A DNA stretch of 64,000 nt from positions 24,909,479 to 24,973,478 of the forward strand of contig CM049321.1 of NCBI GenBank assembly GCA_026874595.1, in the 5' to 3' direction. A model generated the notes under the pieces. The model saw nothing but the letters and a program-made list of their open reading frames with translations. It had not been told where the DNA came from and did not search any database. Made by a program: the position numbers and the translations under genes. How positions within the stretch are numbered: the stretch's first letter is position 1; every line of letters begins with the position of its first letter. This document shows positions 11,547 to 23,870 of the stretch, one piece after another. Source of the stretch: Sipunculus nudus. Taxonomy: Eukaryota > Annelida > Sipuncula > Golfingiida > Sipunculidae.

Positions 11547-12182
11547 CGCTCTGGCCTAGTCTGTAGGTCATAGAGCACTTTATATTGGCGGGTAACACTA
11601 CCTTCTATATATATATATATATATATATATGGGGTAACACATGCATATCCTGTGGTCGGCCTGAACAGATATTTCATTTATCTTCATCACTATCTTCACA
11701 TTCACCAATCATCATTATCACTGAGTGAGATATATATCCATTTGCATCTTTCTTCTCAAAGTATCATACTAAACTAACCATATTAGTTGGTTTTACTCTG
11801 CATTTGTGTGATATGGAAACAGGCTGGCACAAAGCTAACATTTGCAACCCACTGACTATCACAAAAGACCTCAAAGATCTTCAAAAACTGGGTACCTGCA
11901 ATGAAACTTTGGTTATTTATTACGCAAAACTGCATTAAATTCATACCTCATAAGTATGTTTACAAAAAAGTTATACCACAAAGAACCGCACAATAATAAA
12001 GCTTACATATTTCAAACTGAGTGTGTGCACTTAGTGTAAAAACCTGACATTATCAGAATTTATGCATGATAAAATTGAGAATACCCCAGAATCCCCTCTG
12101 TTATTGGACCACCTTCACTTCTCCAATGTCTGTAAATTTAACCGGCAATCAAATTTGTCTAGCTATAACCCTGTATAATATA

Positions 12183-13273
12183 TATGTATAAAGGCCCAGA
12201 TTGCGATCTGGTCGGATCATAGATCTGTCCAGCCCAAATTGTGATCGCAGTTCAGGCCGGCCCAAACTGCGATCGCAATTCAGGCTGGCCAGATCTTAGA
12301 TCTGTCCAGCCCAGATTGCGATCGCAGTTCAGTCCAGCCAGATTGTGATCCTGTCTTTCTTCCTTCAGGATCGCAATCTTGGCTGGACAGATCTTAAATT
12401 TGTCCAGCCTAGATTACAATCCTAAACTTAACCAGCCCATATTGTGATCAATGCTTTTACTATCACAGGAGTGAAACATTGGATGTTTTACCAACTTATT
12501 TGGTATTGCATGGTACCATTTCCCCATAATAAATACATTTATAATACAAAAAGGCACTTTTCACTCCTTCCTATCACAGGAGTGAAACATGGGATGTTTC
12601 ACCAACTTATTTAGTTTTGCATGGTACCATTTCTTCATATTAAATACAATTATAGGCCTAATACAAATAGGTTCATGCAAAAAATGCTGCTTGTTGAAAA
12701 AGGTAAAAAAAAAAAGAAATAATTTTAGGCAGTTACTTAAATGCAAAGCCCCTGTAAGCCATCATGCAATCCCAAGTAATTATTTTGAAATTAAACTTTA
12801 GGCTATCATCTAAATATTTTACTTTCATCCATGATGTATCTTTTAAAAATTCAATTTTTTTTATAAACCTTAAAGTATTTATTATATATATATTTGTTAC
12901 CAGTTGTTGTTCTGCTTGACTTATTGAATTTGGTCTAATTAATTAGTTACCTATTCATGGTGCCTGGAATCCTGTGATCTTTCCATGTGCTTAAATAAAC
13001 TGACTGATATGATTCATAACTAAAGCAAGCTATATTAAAATATGAATTGTTGTGTTCTTTGATTCATGTTTTTATAATACCTTTCACAAAATTTGTCTAC
13101 TATAAACATGAAAAACATAATAAGTGCCAGATCTGTCCATAATAGATCTTTCCAGCCGAGATTGCAATCCTAAACATTTTTTACATCGCAGTTTGGGCCG
13201 GCCTGAACTGTGATCACAATTTGGGCTGGACAGATCTATGATCCGCCCAGATCGCGATCTGGGCCTTGACATA
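12183..13273. mobile_element. Non-autonomous element with about 90-bp terminal inverted repeats
   Basis: The left end (from 'aaggcccagattgcgatctg' at 12191) and the inverted right end (to 'cagatcgcgatctgggcctt' at 13267) match for about 90 bp. The matching part includes 'ggatcatagatctgtccagc' and 'caggccggcccaaactgcga'. The left arm carries extra internal copies of 'gatctgtccagcc' up to 12440. The interior is AT-rich and has no transposase frame. The flanks are TATA-rich, so target duplications are not resolved. Related ends occur at 35472-35638. Confidence 0.8.
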
Positions 13274-13282
13274 TATATAAAA

Positions 13283-13295
13283 ATATATAACTATG

Positions 13296-13366
<71 letters not shown>
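13283..13366. repeat. (TA)n microsatellite
   Basis: An almost uninterrupted TA dinucleotide run directly beyond the right end of the long-TIR element. Confidence 0.95.
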
Positions 13367-13373
<7 letters not shown>

Positions 13374-13565
13374 CACAGGGTGAGATCACCTGAGATCTAA
13401 CCTAGCTCTGAACCATAAATTCTAATACTTTACCCAAAATGCAAGCTTAACTAGGCAAGGCAAGAACTATCATTATTATATGCATCTTGACATATACATA
13501 CCAGGTATATAGACACATGCACACACATACACACAGCCACACGGAGATGGCTTTACTAATGGGCA

Positions 13566-13822
13566 CCATTAAGTTTAAGTTAAAGTTTAAGTTAATGATT
13601 ATGATGATTAAGTTTAAGAAATTAAGGTTCAGATTAAGTTTAAGTTTAAGATTAAGTTTAAGATTAAGTTTAAGATTAAGTTTAAGATTAAGTTTAAGAT
13701 TAAGTTTAAGATTAAGTTTAAGATTAAGTTTAAGATTAATATTAAGTTAAGTTTAAGATTAAAGTTCAGATTAAGTTTAAGTTTAAGTTTAAGATTAAGT
13801 TTAAGATTAAGTTTAGGATAAA
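13566..13822. repeat. 12-bp satellite (aagtttaagatt)n
   Basis: A tandem array based on 'aagtttaagatt' with 'aagttcag' variants. The two opposite-strand frames across it (RLSLRLSL.. and LNLILNLI..) are by-products of a period divisible by three. Confidence 0.95.
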
Positions 13823-13982
13823 TTAGAAGTGCTAAAACAACCACATGCAGCATCAACAAAAAGAGTTAAATGAAGGGAAAACAAAAGGTTACAGAATCTG
13901 ACTGATGCAACAGTTAGAACATCCAAAGGAAGGAAGAACCGGTTCATCTACAAGACACACGAGACAAATACCTTCCACTAAC

Positions 13983-14438
13983 CATGGCAAGTATATTCGC
14001 AAAAGCATGGCCTGCTAGGTTGGCCAGCGAAGAACTATGGCGCAGGTTGTTGTGGACAGTCTCATGATCTCCTTTATTTTTCTTCTTATTTTTTTTCCTC
14101 TGTTGACACCGACAACCACAGAATCTGCAAGTATTCTGTGGACTTTCACGAGGAAAGATCTGGCAATTCACATCATTGGATAAACCTGTCACATCTAGAC
14201 ATTTTAACTCTGCTAATATGTGGCTTTGGCTCCCTAGGTCTGATTTGACAGTATCTTTGCCTTTACCATTCTTTCTTTGGTTTGGTTTCTTGCGTCCGGA
14301 GTCGTACTCCTTATTGCTTGGATTGAGGTGATTGGGCATTTTTTCTCCGCGCTGCCGGTAAGCCAGAGTGGCTACCCCTGGTGTGTCTTGTATGGCCATC
14401 TGTCTCCGCTGATGAGGACATCCATGTACACATCCCAT
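13983..14438 (-). CDS. Candidate alternative first coding exon of IP3 3-kinase (152 codons, MGC start)
   Basis: The ATG at 14438 has an in-frame TAA three codons upstream and opens a 152-codon frame beginning MGCVHGCP. M-G-C is a classic N-myristoylation plus palmitoylation context. The body is polar and basic, with a Cys/Lys cluster (CRFCGCRCQQRKKNKKKNK). The frame can leave at ATG|GTTAGT in phase 0, which would join the common kinase exon at 4908. A second donor (AAG|GTATTT) would be phase 2 and would not fit. Its base composition is richer in GC than the surroundings. Family members have divergent N-termini before a conserved kinase domain, so lack of similarity is expected. The link to the kinase is inferred from strand, phase and absence of another gene; transcript data would decide. 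Confidence 0.5.
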
Positions 14439-16757
14439 GCTGGCTTATACAATCATACAACCTGTGCAGAAATAAAGACATGGCAGATGAACACCAAGTA
14501 ATTACATGCTAATCACCACCTTCACATGGCGATTAATGATGACTTATTCATGTAACCACAGAGGCTCATGCAGGGACACCTCCCCGATACCATGATATAT
14601 GATGTGCCATCACCATGGTGACAATTCACTCTCCTCTCTGATATGCGACCATTAAATATGTAGAACTCATCCCCTCGTCACAGAGCTGCGTTACGATGTC
14701 CACTCCAGCACTATGCAACTCTTACTGAGACAATGTGGCTCCCGCCAGGCAATTAATCCCTCTGTGTGATTTATAAACCATTCTGTTCTGAAGCATGCTA
14801 TGGAAATACCTCAATATCAATCTAACAAGACACACTTTCCGGGGACCTGCATATGTGAAAGCGCTATAAATAACACACAACCCTATTGGTGGCACTGGTT
14901 GCAGTGTATCAATTGGCCAGATGGGAGCTCCAAGCAATCTTCAGTGATTATATATCATTTCTCCTCAATATATATATCCCTATTAAAGCACTTCTATATC
15001 ATAAAATTCCTCCAAGAGATCTCAATCATACATACAACAGTGGCATTATGTGTGTGTATATATATAATATATATAAATACATTATATATATTCTAAATAT
15101 GTCTATATATATATATACTAAATATGTTTAAATAATTTCTTAAAATTTCAAAATATTATGTGCCTGTGTATAATATATATTTAAGGAAGACTTGTGAAGA
15201 AAACATCCACAGTAACAGTTTATCAGTTTTTCTTGCAGATTATTATGTGTTCACTTGTATAAAAACAGTTTCACAGTCTTATGATCTGCACACATGTATA
15301 TGCAAGGTGTCCTCGCACCTAATGGTATATTTACTAGAGTACAACTCGGCTCTACTGTTTAGGGATTATGGGTAAAGAAATTGATTCCCTACAATGCACA
15401 TTGATATCTTAGAACATGTATATCAATGCTGTCAGTAAATAAGCATGCAGAGATGAGAGTTAATATACAGAAGTGGATCCAGAGGGGGGGGGGGGTCCAG
15501 GGGGTCTGGACCCCCCCCCCCTTTTTCATCCGAAGCAACCTTTTTTAAAGGGTTTTAGACAAAATTTTGCAGCCTGGACACACCCACCCCCCCTTTTCCG
15601 GACTTTTTTAGTATTTTTATAAGTCCTCCTGGGTTGGACCCCCACTTTTCCTAAATCCTGGATCCGCCCCTGATATAGTCCATTTCATATTAACCAGACA
15701 TAGTACATTTAACAGATTTCACTCAGATTAACCAAATTCAATGCATGTAAAATGTTTTTGTGATAGCTATGTAACTTTTGGTAGGTTAATTTGTGTATGT
15801 GCAATGTAATCAGAATTTTTTTTTATTTGAAAAAAATTTCAATTTTGAAGTCTTACAACTAACTGAGACAAGTAGTTCTAGCGCCCCCATAATCCCTTAC
15901 TGGAACAGGTTTATTTAGAATTGAAATAGCCTCTGGTTGAAGACTTTAGCATCTATAGTGCTGTTAATAATATACAATTTCTGTGATGCATTAGCCTGGA
16001 ACTATATATACCACACTTGTGATGATAAAGATATCATAAAGAAGTTAAAAGAGTTTAAAGATAGGAAAGGAAAACACATATTTCTATGACGTTATGAAAC
16101 CTCTGTCCTCAAACTTTTATGCATATTTGAACCTTTCTGTGGGTGCCAACAAGCAATACTACGTATGGTGAAGCCTGCTTCAACTGATGGCAGGGCAACT
16201 TTGCATTAAGTAGGCAAACTTGATGACGGCTTGTATATAGTGTGCATTACACACACAAATACTGTAGATGGCTTCATATTCGCAAGACTAATATTCCGTG
16301 ATTATCACTTTTTCATTGTTTCGCGCAAGGTCCCATTTTTTGCAATCTCACCATGCAGTTTCCTACACACAGCATATCCATAATCATATTTATTATTTAA
16401 TATGCACCCTAAATCTTAACAATTTTATGAGGACCCACTATCGGTTACAGGCAGATAATGTGAATTAAAGATGTGTTTTTTTTTTTTCTTTTGTCAATCT
16501 TTGATTCACAGGCAACACAATATGTTAATATTCATAATATCCATATTTTTTACTTTTGCTCACATGGACAATTAACACACATGAGTGCAGTGAGGCTGTA
16601 TTATACATGACTGTTTTGCTGTGTAGGTAAGCGTCTTATTTAAGGTGGTTTCATTTTCATCATAATTTCTTTATTCACAAACACAGCAATTTTAAACCCC
16701 CACAGTATATACAGATAAGGGGAACTAAATGCCATTTAACGGTTAAGGATCACATAC
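14439..16757. other. Non-coding stretch between candidate first exons
   Basis: Holds repeat family B copy 2 (15470-15673), TA-rich tracts around 15055-15125 and no convincing exon. It may include the promoter of the 14438 first exon, but I see no decisive core element. Confidence 0.45.
15470..15673. mobile_element. Small inverted-repeat element, family B copy 2
   Basis: The left end CAGAAGTGGATCCAGAGG and right end CCTGGATCCGCCCCTG are imperfect inverted copies. They enclose G and C runs and the block 'cctcctgggttggacccc'. It is about 200 bp with no ORF. The CAG..GGATCCAG end style is seen in hAT-like MITEs, but an 8-bp target duplication is not clear here, so the class is uncertain. Confidence 0.6.
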
Positions 16758-16829
16758 CTGAATTTTCAGCAGGACTTGTATGACATAAACACGTGGATGT
16801 AAGCTACACTGTGTACTGAAAAACAACAT
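16758..16829 (-). CDS. Candidate alternative first coding exon of IP3 3-kinase (24 codons)
   Basis: The ATG at 16829 opens a 24-codon frame (MLFFSTQCSLHPRVYV..) that runs without a stop to a strong donor, CAG|GTATGT, in phase 0. That phase fits the common kinase exon at 4908. A pyrimidine-rich TTGTTTTTCAG inside the frame could instead be an acceptor, which would make this an internal or untranslated exon. It is too short for codon statistics to help. The assignment rests on donor quality, phase and strand. Confidence 0.3.
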
Positions 16830-16888
16830 GGTTATATACCAGCACACAGTGACCACTCCACTGACCCTCTCCAGTAGGTAGAATCCTC

Positions 16889-17343
16889 AGGTGCTAATTA
16901 GTGATAATGAACTCTACTGAATGAAAGTGATTTGCTCCACTCTAATCAAGTCATATCCAGCCAATACTTGTCTTTTCTTAATCTTCTAAATCCAATCACC
17001 AATCAGCTCAGAGCAGTGGCTGATCTATACTTATTAATGAACTCTGTGCATAATACTACTGATGCTTAAGTATTGAGCATCAAACAAGAGACCACATGCA
17101 TGGCACTTTTTAACAGGTGCTAATTAGAGATAACCGACTCTACTGAATGAAAGTGATGTGCTCCATTCTGATCAAGTCATATCCAGCAAATACTGGTTTA
17201 TTCAAGATCTGCTAAATCCAGCCACCAATCAGCTCAGAGCATAGGCTGATCTATACTCATCAATGAACTCTATCCATAATACTACTGATGCTTAAGAATG
17301 GAGCATCAAACAAGAGACCACATGCATGGCACTTTTTAACACA
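16889..17343. repeat. Tandem duplication of about 225 bp
   Basis: Two adjacent units start at 'caggtgctaattag' (16889 and 17114). Both contain 'ctctactgaatgaaagtgat', 'gatctata' and 'gcatcaaacaagagaccaca'. Both end at 'ggcactttttaaca'. Divergence is moderate and includes scattered substitutions. It lies just upstream (minus-strand sense) of the 16829 candidate first exon, so a duplicated regulatory segment is possible. Confidence 0.85.
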
Positions 17344-18953
17344 CTGCACTGATGCTCTTTCGACCAGTGACTTATATAGGCAGGTCTACCTGTTATATAT
17401 TACTCTGACACCTCTGAATCATATGTTTACCTGACTTTCTTAATGAAACAGGTAGCCTCCCTTGTCACCTTTAATTAGTGTTGACATGCACGCCTCAGAT
17501 TTACATTCAGTTGTTATTTCTGTTCATTCATTCATTCTGCTCAACTGAGCTTCCCTAGTGTTAACTGGCTTTGTCCCACAGCTAGAGACTCAGATAAATT
17601 TGGTTGAATGTACATGTTGTGTCAGCTGTGCATTAATCACTTCAGTATTACTGTTATATCTTGTTTTTTTAATTAATTTTGGATTTTTTGTTTGTTCTTT
17701 TTTCTTTCAGGATAAATATGAGTACAGAATTTACACTGATAATTATGCTTGTATATAAATTAAGTATATGTGTGAGTAAGTATTTATGCACATATATAAA
17801 TTTATATGTAATTGTTTATAAATATAAATGTTAAATATATATTATATTATATTATATATATGTATTATATATTTGTAATATAAATACATTTATGGAATAA
17901 CACATTTATGTGCATGTATCAGTATCAGTATGTGCATTATGTACAGTATCAATGTGCATGAACACACACACACACACACACCCTAGCCCAGCAGGCTTGT
18001 TCTACTTCAGAGGAAAATCATTCAGGAAGTATTGAATGTAACTTTCATGTATCCTCGCTCTCAAAGTGTTTAAATACAATATATATACATAAATATGAAA
18101 CGACATGCAATTCCCATTTCTGATGGCATATTTGGACAGTTAGCTCATTGTGACTTACACTGATGCTGTTAACAAATACTTTTATACAAGTTATTTGACA
18201 ATTCCAAATAGGAAACTTGTGATGTTTGTGTCCCTGTTTAGGACACACTTGACCATTAAACTGGTGGTTACTGTGACTCGTGCTGTTTTCACAGAGACAA
18301 TCTGAGTGAACTGACAACAATACAAGGTGGAAGGACTTCCCACTAACCTTCATTTAGTCAAGAACTAGTGACTGACAGGCCTCACAATCATCCACCACCC
18401 TCCCTTCAGTCAACAAAATGTCCACTAATCCAGAGGATAGTACCAGTACATGAACAGCGTACCATTATATTTTATACTGGGGGGCATGTTTTGAGACCCA
18501 TCACGTTGTGTCCAACCTTCACTTAATAGTTTTCAGAGATGAGCCTGTGTATTTTTCACAAATTATACAATATACTGCTTGGAAAGGCGTGCTTGCCATG
18601 AACTGACAGTATCACTTTCCTAATGTCCACTTCAGTCAAGTGATCACCTTAAAATTATGATCATGAACTATTTATGAAATCTCAATTTGCTCTTTATATC
18701 CTATATCTATACCCTTAAAAATAGCTTGCACCTCTTTTTCCCATTATTTTTTCTTAAGGTTCTATTATGTGACCATTTAGTTCTGAATAAACACTGCCAG
18801 ATCTTATCAAATTGAAAACTTGAATCATTCTTTATTCCATTTTACTAAATAAATTTGGTTTGTACTGAATAAATTACTTCAAAATAAATTGTGTCTGTAT
18901 CATGGCTGGTATTAACTCCAATGCCACTTCAAATTATTTTTTAATAAACTCAC
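17344..18953. other. Non-coding stretch
   Basis: AT-rich, with a low-complexity TATAT region near 17825-17880 and a (CA)n tract at 17964-17982. A 102-residue minus-strand frame at 18353-18045 has no recognised motif and no supporting splice pattern. Confidence 0.45.
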
Positions 18954-19028
18954 CTGTTTTCTTGACAGAGTACAATGACCACCCAGGCACAAGAGACAAG
19001 AAGAGATACAGTGCCACTGGCTGCACAT
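18954..19028 (-). CDS. Candidate alternative first coding exon of IP3 3-kinase (25 codons)
   Basis: The ATG at 19028 opens 25 codons, rich in Cys and Ser (MCSQWHCISSC..). They run to an excellent donor, CAG|GTGAGT, in phase 0, as the common kinase exon requires. The frame is open upstream to a TGA, so either this ATG is the start or the exon extends further 5'. A different frame here is 61 codons long but lacks an ATG. The donor is the best evidence; translation and membership in the kinase gene are inferred. Confidence 0.32.
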
Positions 19029-22000
19029 GTTGTTGTAGTGGTACACAGAACTCAGGGTCAGTATAAACACTACTGGACCTGATCAACTGACTCAGGATTC
19101 TGTTGCATGCACCGTCCACTAACTAGTCCACACACGCTAGATGAACAATAGCTTTCCGTCTATATGTAATCCTGGCCGTCACTCGTTAACGAGAAGTAAA
19201 TCAGTGATTAACGAGGCTGTTTTATAACCATACCCTGCATGATATATATAACCCTCCGGGTAGGTGAGAAAAGTAATTAGTCTGTGTATGTTCCAAAAGT
19301 AATCCTTTCACTGTGTTCTAAGAGGTAAATTTATATGTCCTTATTGAACACAATACCAGGAACTGAACCTATGTAACGAAATGAAATATTCCTGGTAAAA
19401 TAAGAAGAGCAACTGTGGATGTCTGAATGGAGCACACTTAACTGTTGGGTGCTCCTGAAAAAAACACACGTCCGAGTTCGTTAATTCTGACTTTGGTGAA
19501 AGTTCTCCCATTTATATAACACCAGCATAGGTCACTTATCCAAGCAAACAGGTCTTCTGGTGAGAGCTGATGTAATTATCAGTGATTTTGATCAGCTCTG
19601 TAGATGCTGCACACACTGCTGTTAACTAAATCATACTCTCACAATATGATTAATTTATCTGAAATAGTCTCACTGTTGTATACACTTCAATGTACTTAAT
19701 TAGCATTATTGCTTTAAACAGTATCCAAGCTTTGTTGTGTATTCTCGACTATACACAATTTCCTCTCTCACTGAATACATGCACTTCCTCAGTTTTGACG
19801 GACAAAGGTTTCACATTCAGAACAGGACATGCTCTAGATAGAAAAATAACCACAGAAGTCCACGTCAGGTCCGGATCTAGACGTCACCAGCACACAAACC
19901 GCTAGTCATACCCCACTCGGAATCATCTAATGAAAGGCCCGGTCCCGCTTAAGTCACGCACATTTCTGGTTGACATCACCCATAGTCATGATATACCAGA
20001 GCACATAGCCCTGATGCCCTGAGATGGTCAAACATAAAACACCCAGTCCTGGGCAGTCAAGTGGAAAACTAACCACAAACTCACTAAAGCAGTCTCCCAC
20101 CTCAACTATTGTACTCTAGTGGCCAGGTTATTCAAGTTCTTGTTTCCCCTCTTGGGAAATGACATGTTTCCACTTGGTACTCCCCGGCCTCAGCACATTC
20201 AGTGTGTGGTTCAGGCCTGCACTGAGCCAAATGGGTCACTGGACCACACTGAGTGCCCCACATGTATGTAACAATAATATCACTGGTAGGAAATCCTGGC
20301 TTACAGTTACTATATAGTAGTACTACAGCTTGATCATGTGTGTGTGAAACACAATATCTATAGATTGGCACACTGTGTAATTACATACTAAAATGTAGCA
20401 TATACCCACATGGTATAATGCATGCAGGGTTTCAAGCTGAATCTACATATAAGTATGTACTTGTGCACAGTGCCATATATATAATATGAGCCTACAGTAG
20501 TCAAAAACATGCAATACTGTAGTTATGTATTCATTTTGTTATATGTTTTTAAGTGAAATGTTGAACATAAATGGTACTTGTACATGGAAAGACAAATTCA
20601 AAATTATATAAATAAATAAATGATAAAATATTCAAAATATGTTAACATAGAGATATATAGTGTATGCCTGTCTCATATTAACTGTGTATACACATATTTT
20701 GAAATCAATCATAGCATGAACTATATATGTCTGTAAAGATGCATATAATTTAACATTTACTGATCTATCCTCAACTTTTCCTTTCTTTTATGTGAAACAT
20801 GAAGAAAGCAGAAAGCCAATTTCTTCAAAGTAATTTAGAGCATATCTAAAAAAAGACTCTATTACAAACCAGACCAGGAAAATACTGAGACAGAACCATT
20901 TATTACTCATTCATTCCCAAAACGATAGTTTGGTGACAAAATAATTCTGTTTAAATTGAAAGTGAAAGAAAAATATTCAAACCATCTTACATGTTTTATA
21001 TGTTCAGGACCCACTGGGAATTTTTGTATAAATTTGTATAGTGTTTAATAATTCTGAATTTTTACAGCTAACCCCTCCTCCCCCCTTTTTTGGACCTTTG
21101 TTCAAAGGTCAACTCCCGCTGCAAACATAGTAAACCCTTCCCCTTCCCAAATCCTGCATGAATTTGACCCTGCGCTGTGTTTGCTTAATGTTGCACATTC
21201 GGTCAGGATAAATAAAGTTTGTCCATTTGTTTCCATTATATGTTCATACAATCAAATTACATCCTTAACAAGCTTTGTAATTAAACATTACCCTGGGTGG
21301 TCAATGCCACACACACGCACTGGCCTTCAAAGGGGACAGTTTAGGCCAAGATGAGTACCAAAGTTCTAATGATTACAATAACAAGAGCCACCTGGTGTGA
21401 AGTAATAAATATATCCAGACCACATGCACCCATTTGGATTATTAACACAGCTTGTCTGCCTCGTGTATATATAAAGCTACCTTCATGTCTAGTGGAATTA
21501 CAATTACATGGCTAACAGCGAGGGTAATGCCTTTCTGTCTACTGAACTACCACCTGAAATCTATTCTGTATCATAAATCAATATTGTATTTCAGCTTATC
21601 TGATTTATGGCTAAATGCCAAGGTCAGGTAAATAATTAAAGTTGATAATAAAAGGTCACAATGAAACCTGGACTTAATTTTTACTCTATATATCGCCATA
21701 GTTAGATAAATGATAATAAACAAGTAATTTATATATCAGATACAGAACTTGTGTATATTCAGATTTCCTATACAAATTTAATTCAGGTATTATAAAGTCA
21801 ATACTTAAAACAAAACAGATTTTACCCATCACCTATACTCTCTAAATATTGATACATAAACTTTTTAGTTTAATGTTTTTGGTTTATAATATCTTTTTGA
21901 TATATTTAAAGGGACCCAATAATCTATAAAGCATGTTGAAATAACACGAAAAATAGCTTCTTCCCTTTAAGATAAATTTGTACCTGCCAAAATATTTACT

Positions 22001-22699
22001 TTAAACAGTTTGCTCATTCCTGTAAACGAGTGTTAAAATCTATGGACTGGGTGCCAACACAGAAGTAAACATACACACAGAGCATGGGGCCGTGTGTATT
22101 CTGGAGGGACAACACTGTCAATCATGAGATGCCAGTGACTGACTTGACCCAGAAGATGTAATACTTAATACGCAGGCTAAAATATCACCTGATGCAGCTC
22201 ACAATCAAACCTCTGGTCACATGGCCTTGTTATGGAAAACAGACACACCGGGACTGCTTTTTTTTTCCAACACGCAGAGCCATAATAAGGTGTTAAACAG
22301 TTACATGCAAAGTACTGAGACTGTGTGCTTTGATGGTTTTGCTGGTAAACTTTTGTATAAAGTAAAATGAACTAAGAGTGTGAAAGAATAGGCATAATAT
22401 TGTTCCTGATTATGTCCTTTTAAGGACAGCACAATGAACTTGAAACTAGCTTGAAAAAAAGGAACCAAACTTGAGTGAGCACATGCATGTACAAAAGTAC
22501 ACAAATATAAGCATAGGCATGTACAATAATTATAATGTATATACCTGTACTCATGCAGCCAGTCATAACTAGACATTTCTTAGCACCGCAGGTGCCAGAG
22601 TATCTCCAGACATAGTACGCCCCCCCCCCCTTTAAGAATAGGCCCCCATTTTTAGAAGCATATACTGACACTTGGCAAGCAATTATTGTTTCTTCCATC
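19029..22699. other. Non-coding stretch with a weak copy of repeat family B
   Basis: No supported gene. Around 21060-21180 there is a C-run segment ('cccctcctccccccttttttgg', 'cccaaatcctgcatg') related to family B. The interval 19860-20260 is somewhat richer in CpG than its surroundings, but I see no exon there. Confidence 0.45.
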
Positions 22700-23870
22700 T
22701 ATCAATCCACAATCTTTTTGAAGATGTTGGTCCTGTGACCTTGACCTTTGACCTCATGACCCCAAAATCAATTGGGGTCTTGCTTTTTCAATGGGACATA
22801 TATAAGTCAAGTTTGAAATCAATACATCAATAAAAGCAGGAATTATCATCCAGAAACTAATTTTTTGACAGATGGCTCCTGTGGCCTTGACCTTTGACCT
22901 TGTGACCCCAAAACTGATATTGATCATCCATTTTAATATATAAATCAATAGAGGTCTAGATTTATTGATGACCCATATATAAGTCAGGTTTGAAATCCAT
23001 ATATTAATCCAAGCTTGAATTATCATCTCGGGAACTAATTTTTGAACAGATGTCTCCTGTGACCTTCACCTTTGACCTTGTGACCTCACAATTGACAGGC
23101 GTCTTCCTCTATTGGCAGGGGAACTGTATGTGCAAGATGAAATGTCTGAGATGAAATGTTTGGCTGAAAATGCATCCACAATCTTTTTAAAGATGTGTCC
23201 TGTGACCTTGACCTTTGACCTCATCACCCCAATCAATTCAGGTCTTGCTTTTCCAATGAGACATATACAAGTCAAGTTTGAAATCTATACATCAATAAAA
23301 GCAGGAATTATCGTCCATAAAGTTTTGGACAGATGGCTCCTGTGACCTTCACCTTTGACCTTGTGACCTCAAATTTGATAGGGTCTTCCTCTATTGGCAG
23401 ATGAACTATATGTGTGAGATGAAAGGTCTGAGATGAAATGTTTGGCTGAAAATGCATCCACAATCTTTTTAAAGATGTGTCCTGTGACCTTGACCTTTGA
23501 CCTCATGACCCCAAAATCAATTGGAGTCTTGCATTTTCAATGGGACATATATAAGTCAAGTTTGAAATCAATACATCAATAAAAGCAGGAATTATCATCC
23601 AGAAACTAATTTTTTGACAGATAGCTCCTGTGGCCTTGACCTTTGACCTTGTGACCCCAAAACTGATATGGATCATCCACTATTGGCAAGTGAGCTATAT
23701 ATTCAAAATGGAAGACCTGGGATGAAAGTTTGGCTTAAAATGCATCCACAGTATTTTTTAAGATGCAAGTCCAGTGACCTTGACCTTTGACCTCATGACC
23801 CTAGAACCTATAGGGTTCTTACTTTAGTGGTGGGCCATACGTAAGTCACGTTTGAATCCATATGGCTATC
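22700..23870. repeat. About 145-bp tandem monomers carrying nuclear-receptor half-site clusters
   Basis: Eight diverged monomers recur near 22737, 22885, 23060, 23202, 23341, 23484, 23632 and 23777. Each is centred on a form of TGACCTTGACCTTTGACCT, followed alternately by 'catgacc' and 'tgtgacc', giving a dimeric pattern of about 285 bp. Other shared blocks are 'catatataagtcaagtttg', 'aaagcaggaattatc' and 'gctgaaaatgcatccaca'. A shorter, related unit forms the core of the element at 30853-31440. The plus and minus ORFs across it are not genes. Confidence 0.9.

Noticed and set aside
13487-13859. Repeat-rich 76-87 codon ORFs (RLSLRLSL / LNLILNLI)
   Set aside because: Produced by the 12-bp satellite; no gene features.
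18045-18353. 102-codon minus-strand ORF with a true ATG
   Set aside because: No motif, no upstream promoter or downstream splice consistent with the kinase; ATG AAG|GTTAGT near its start is likelier chance.
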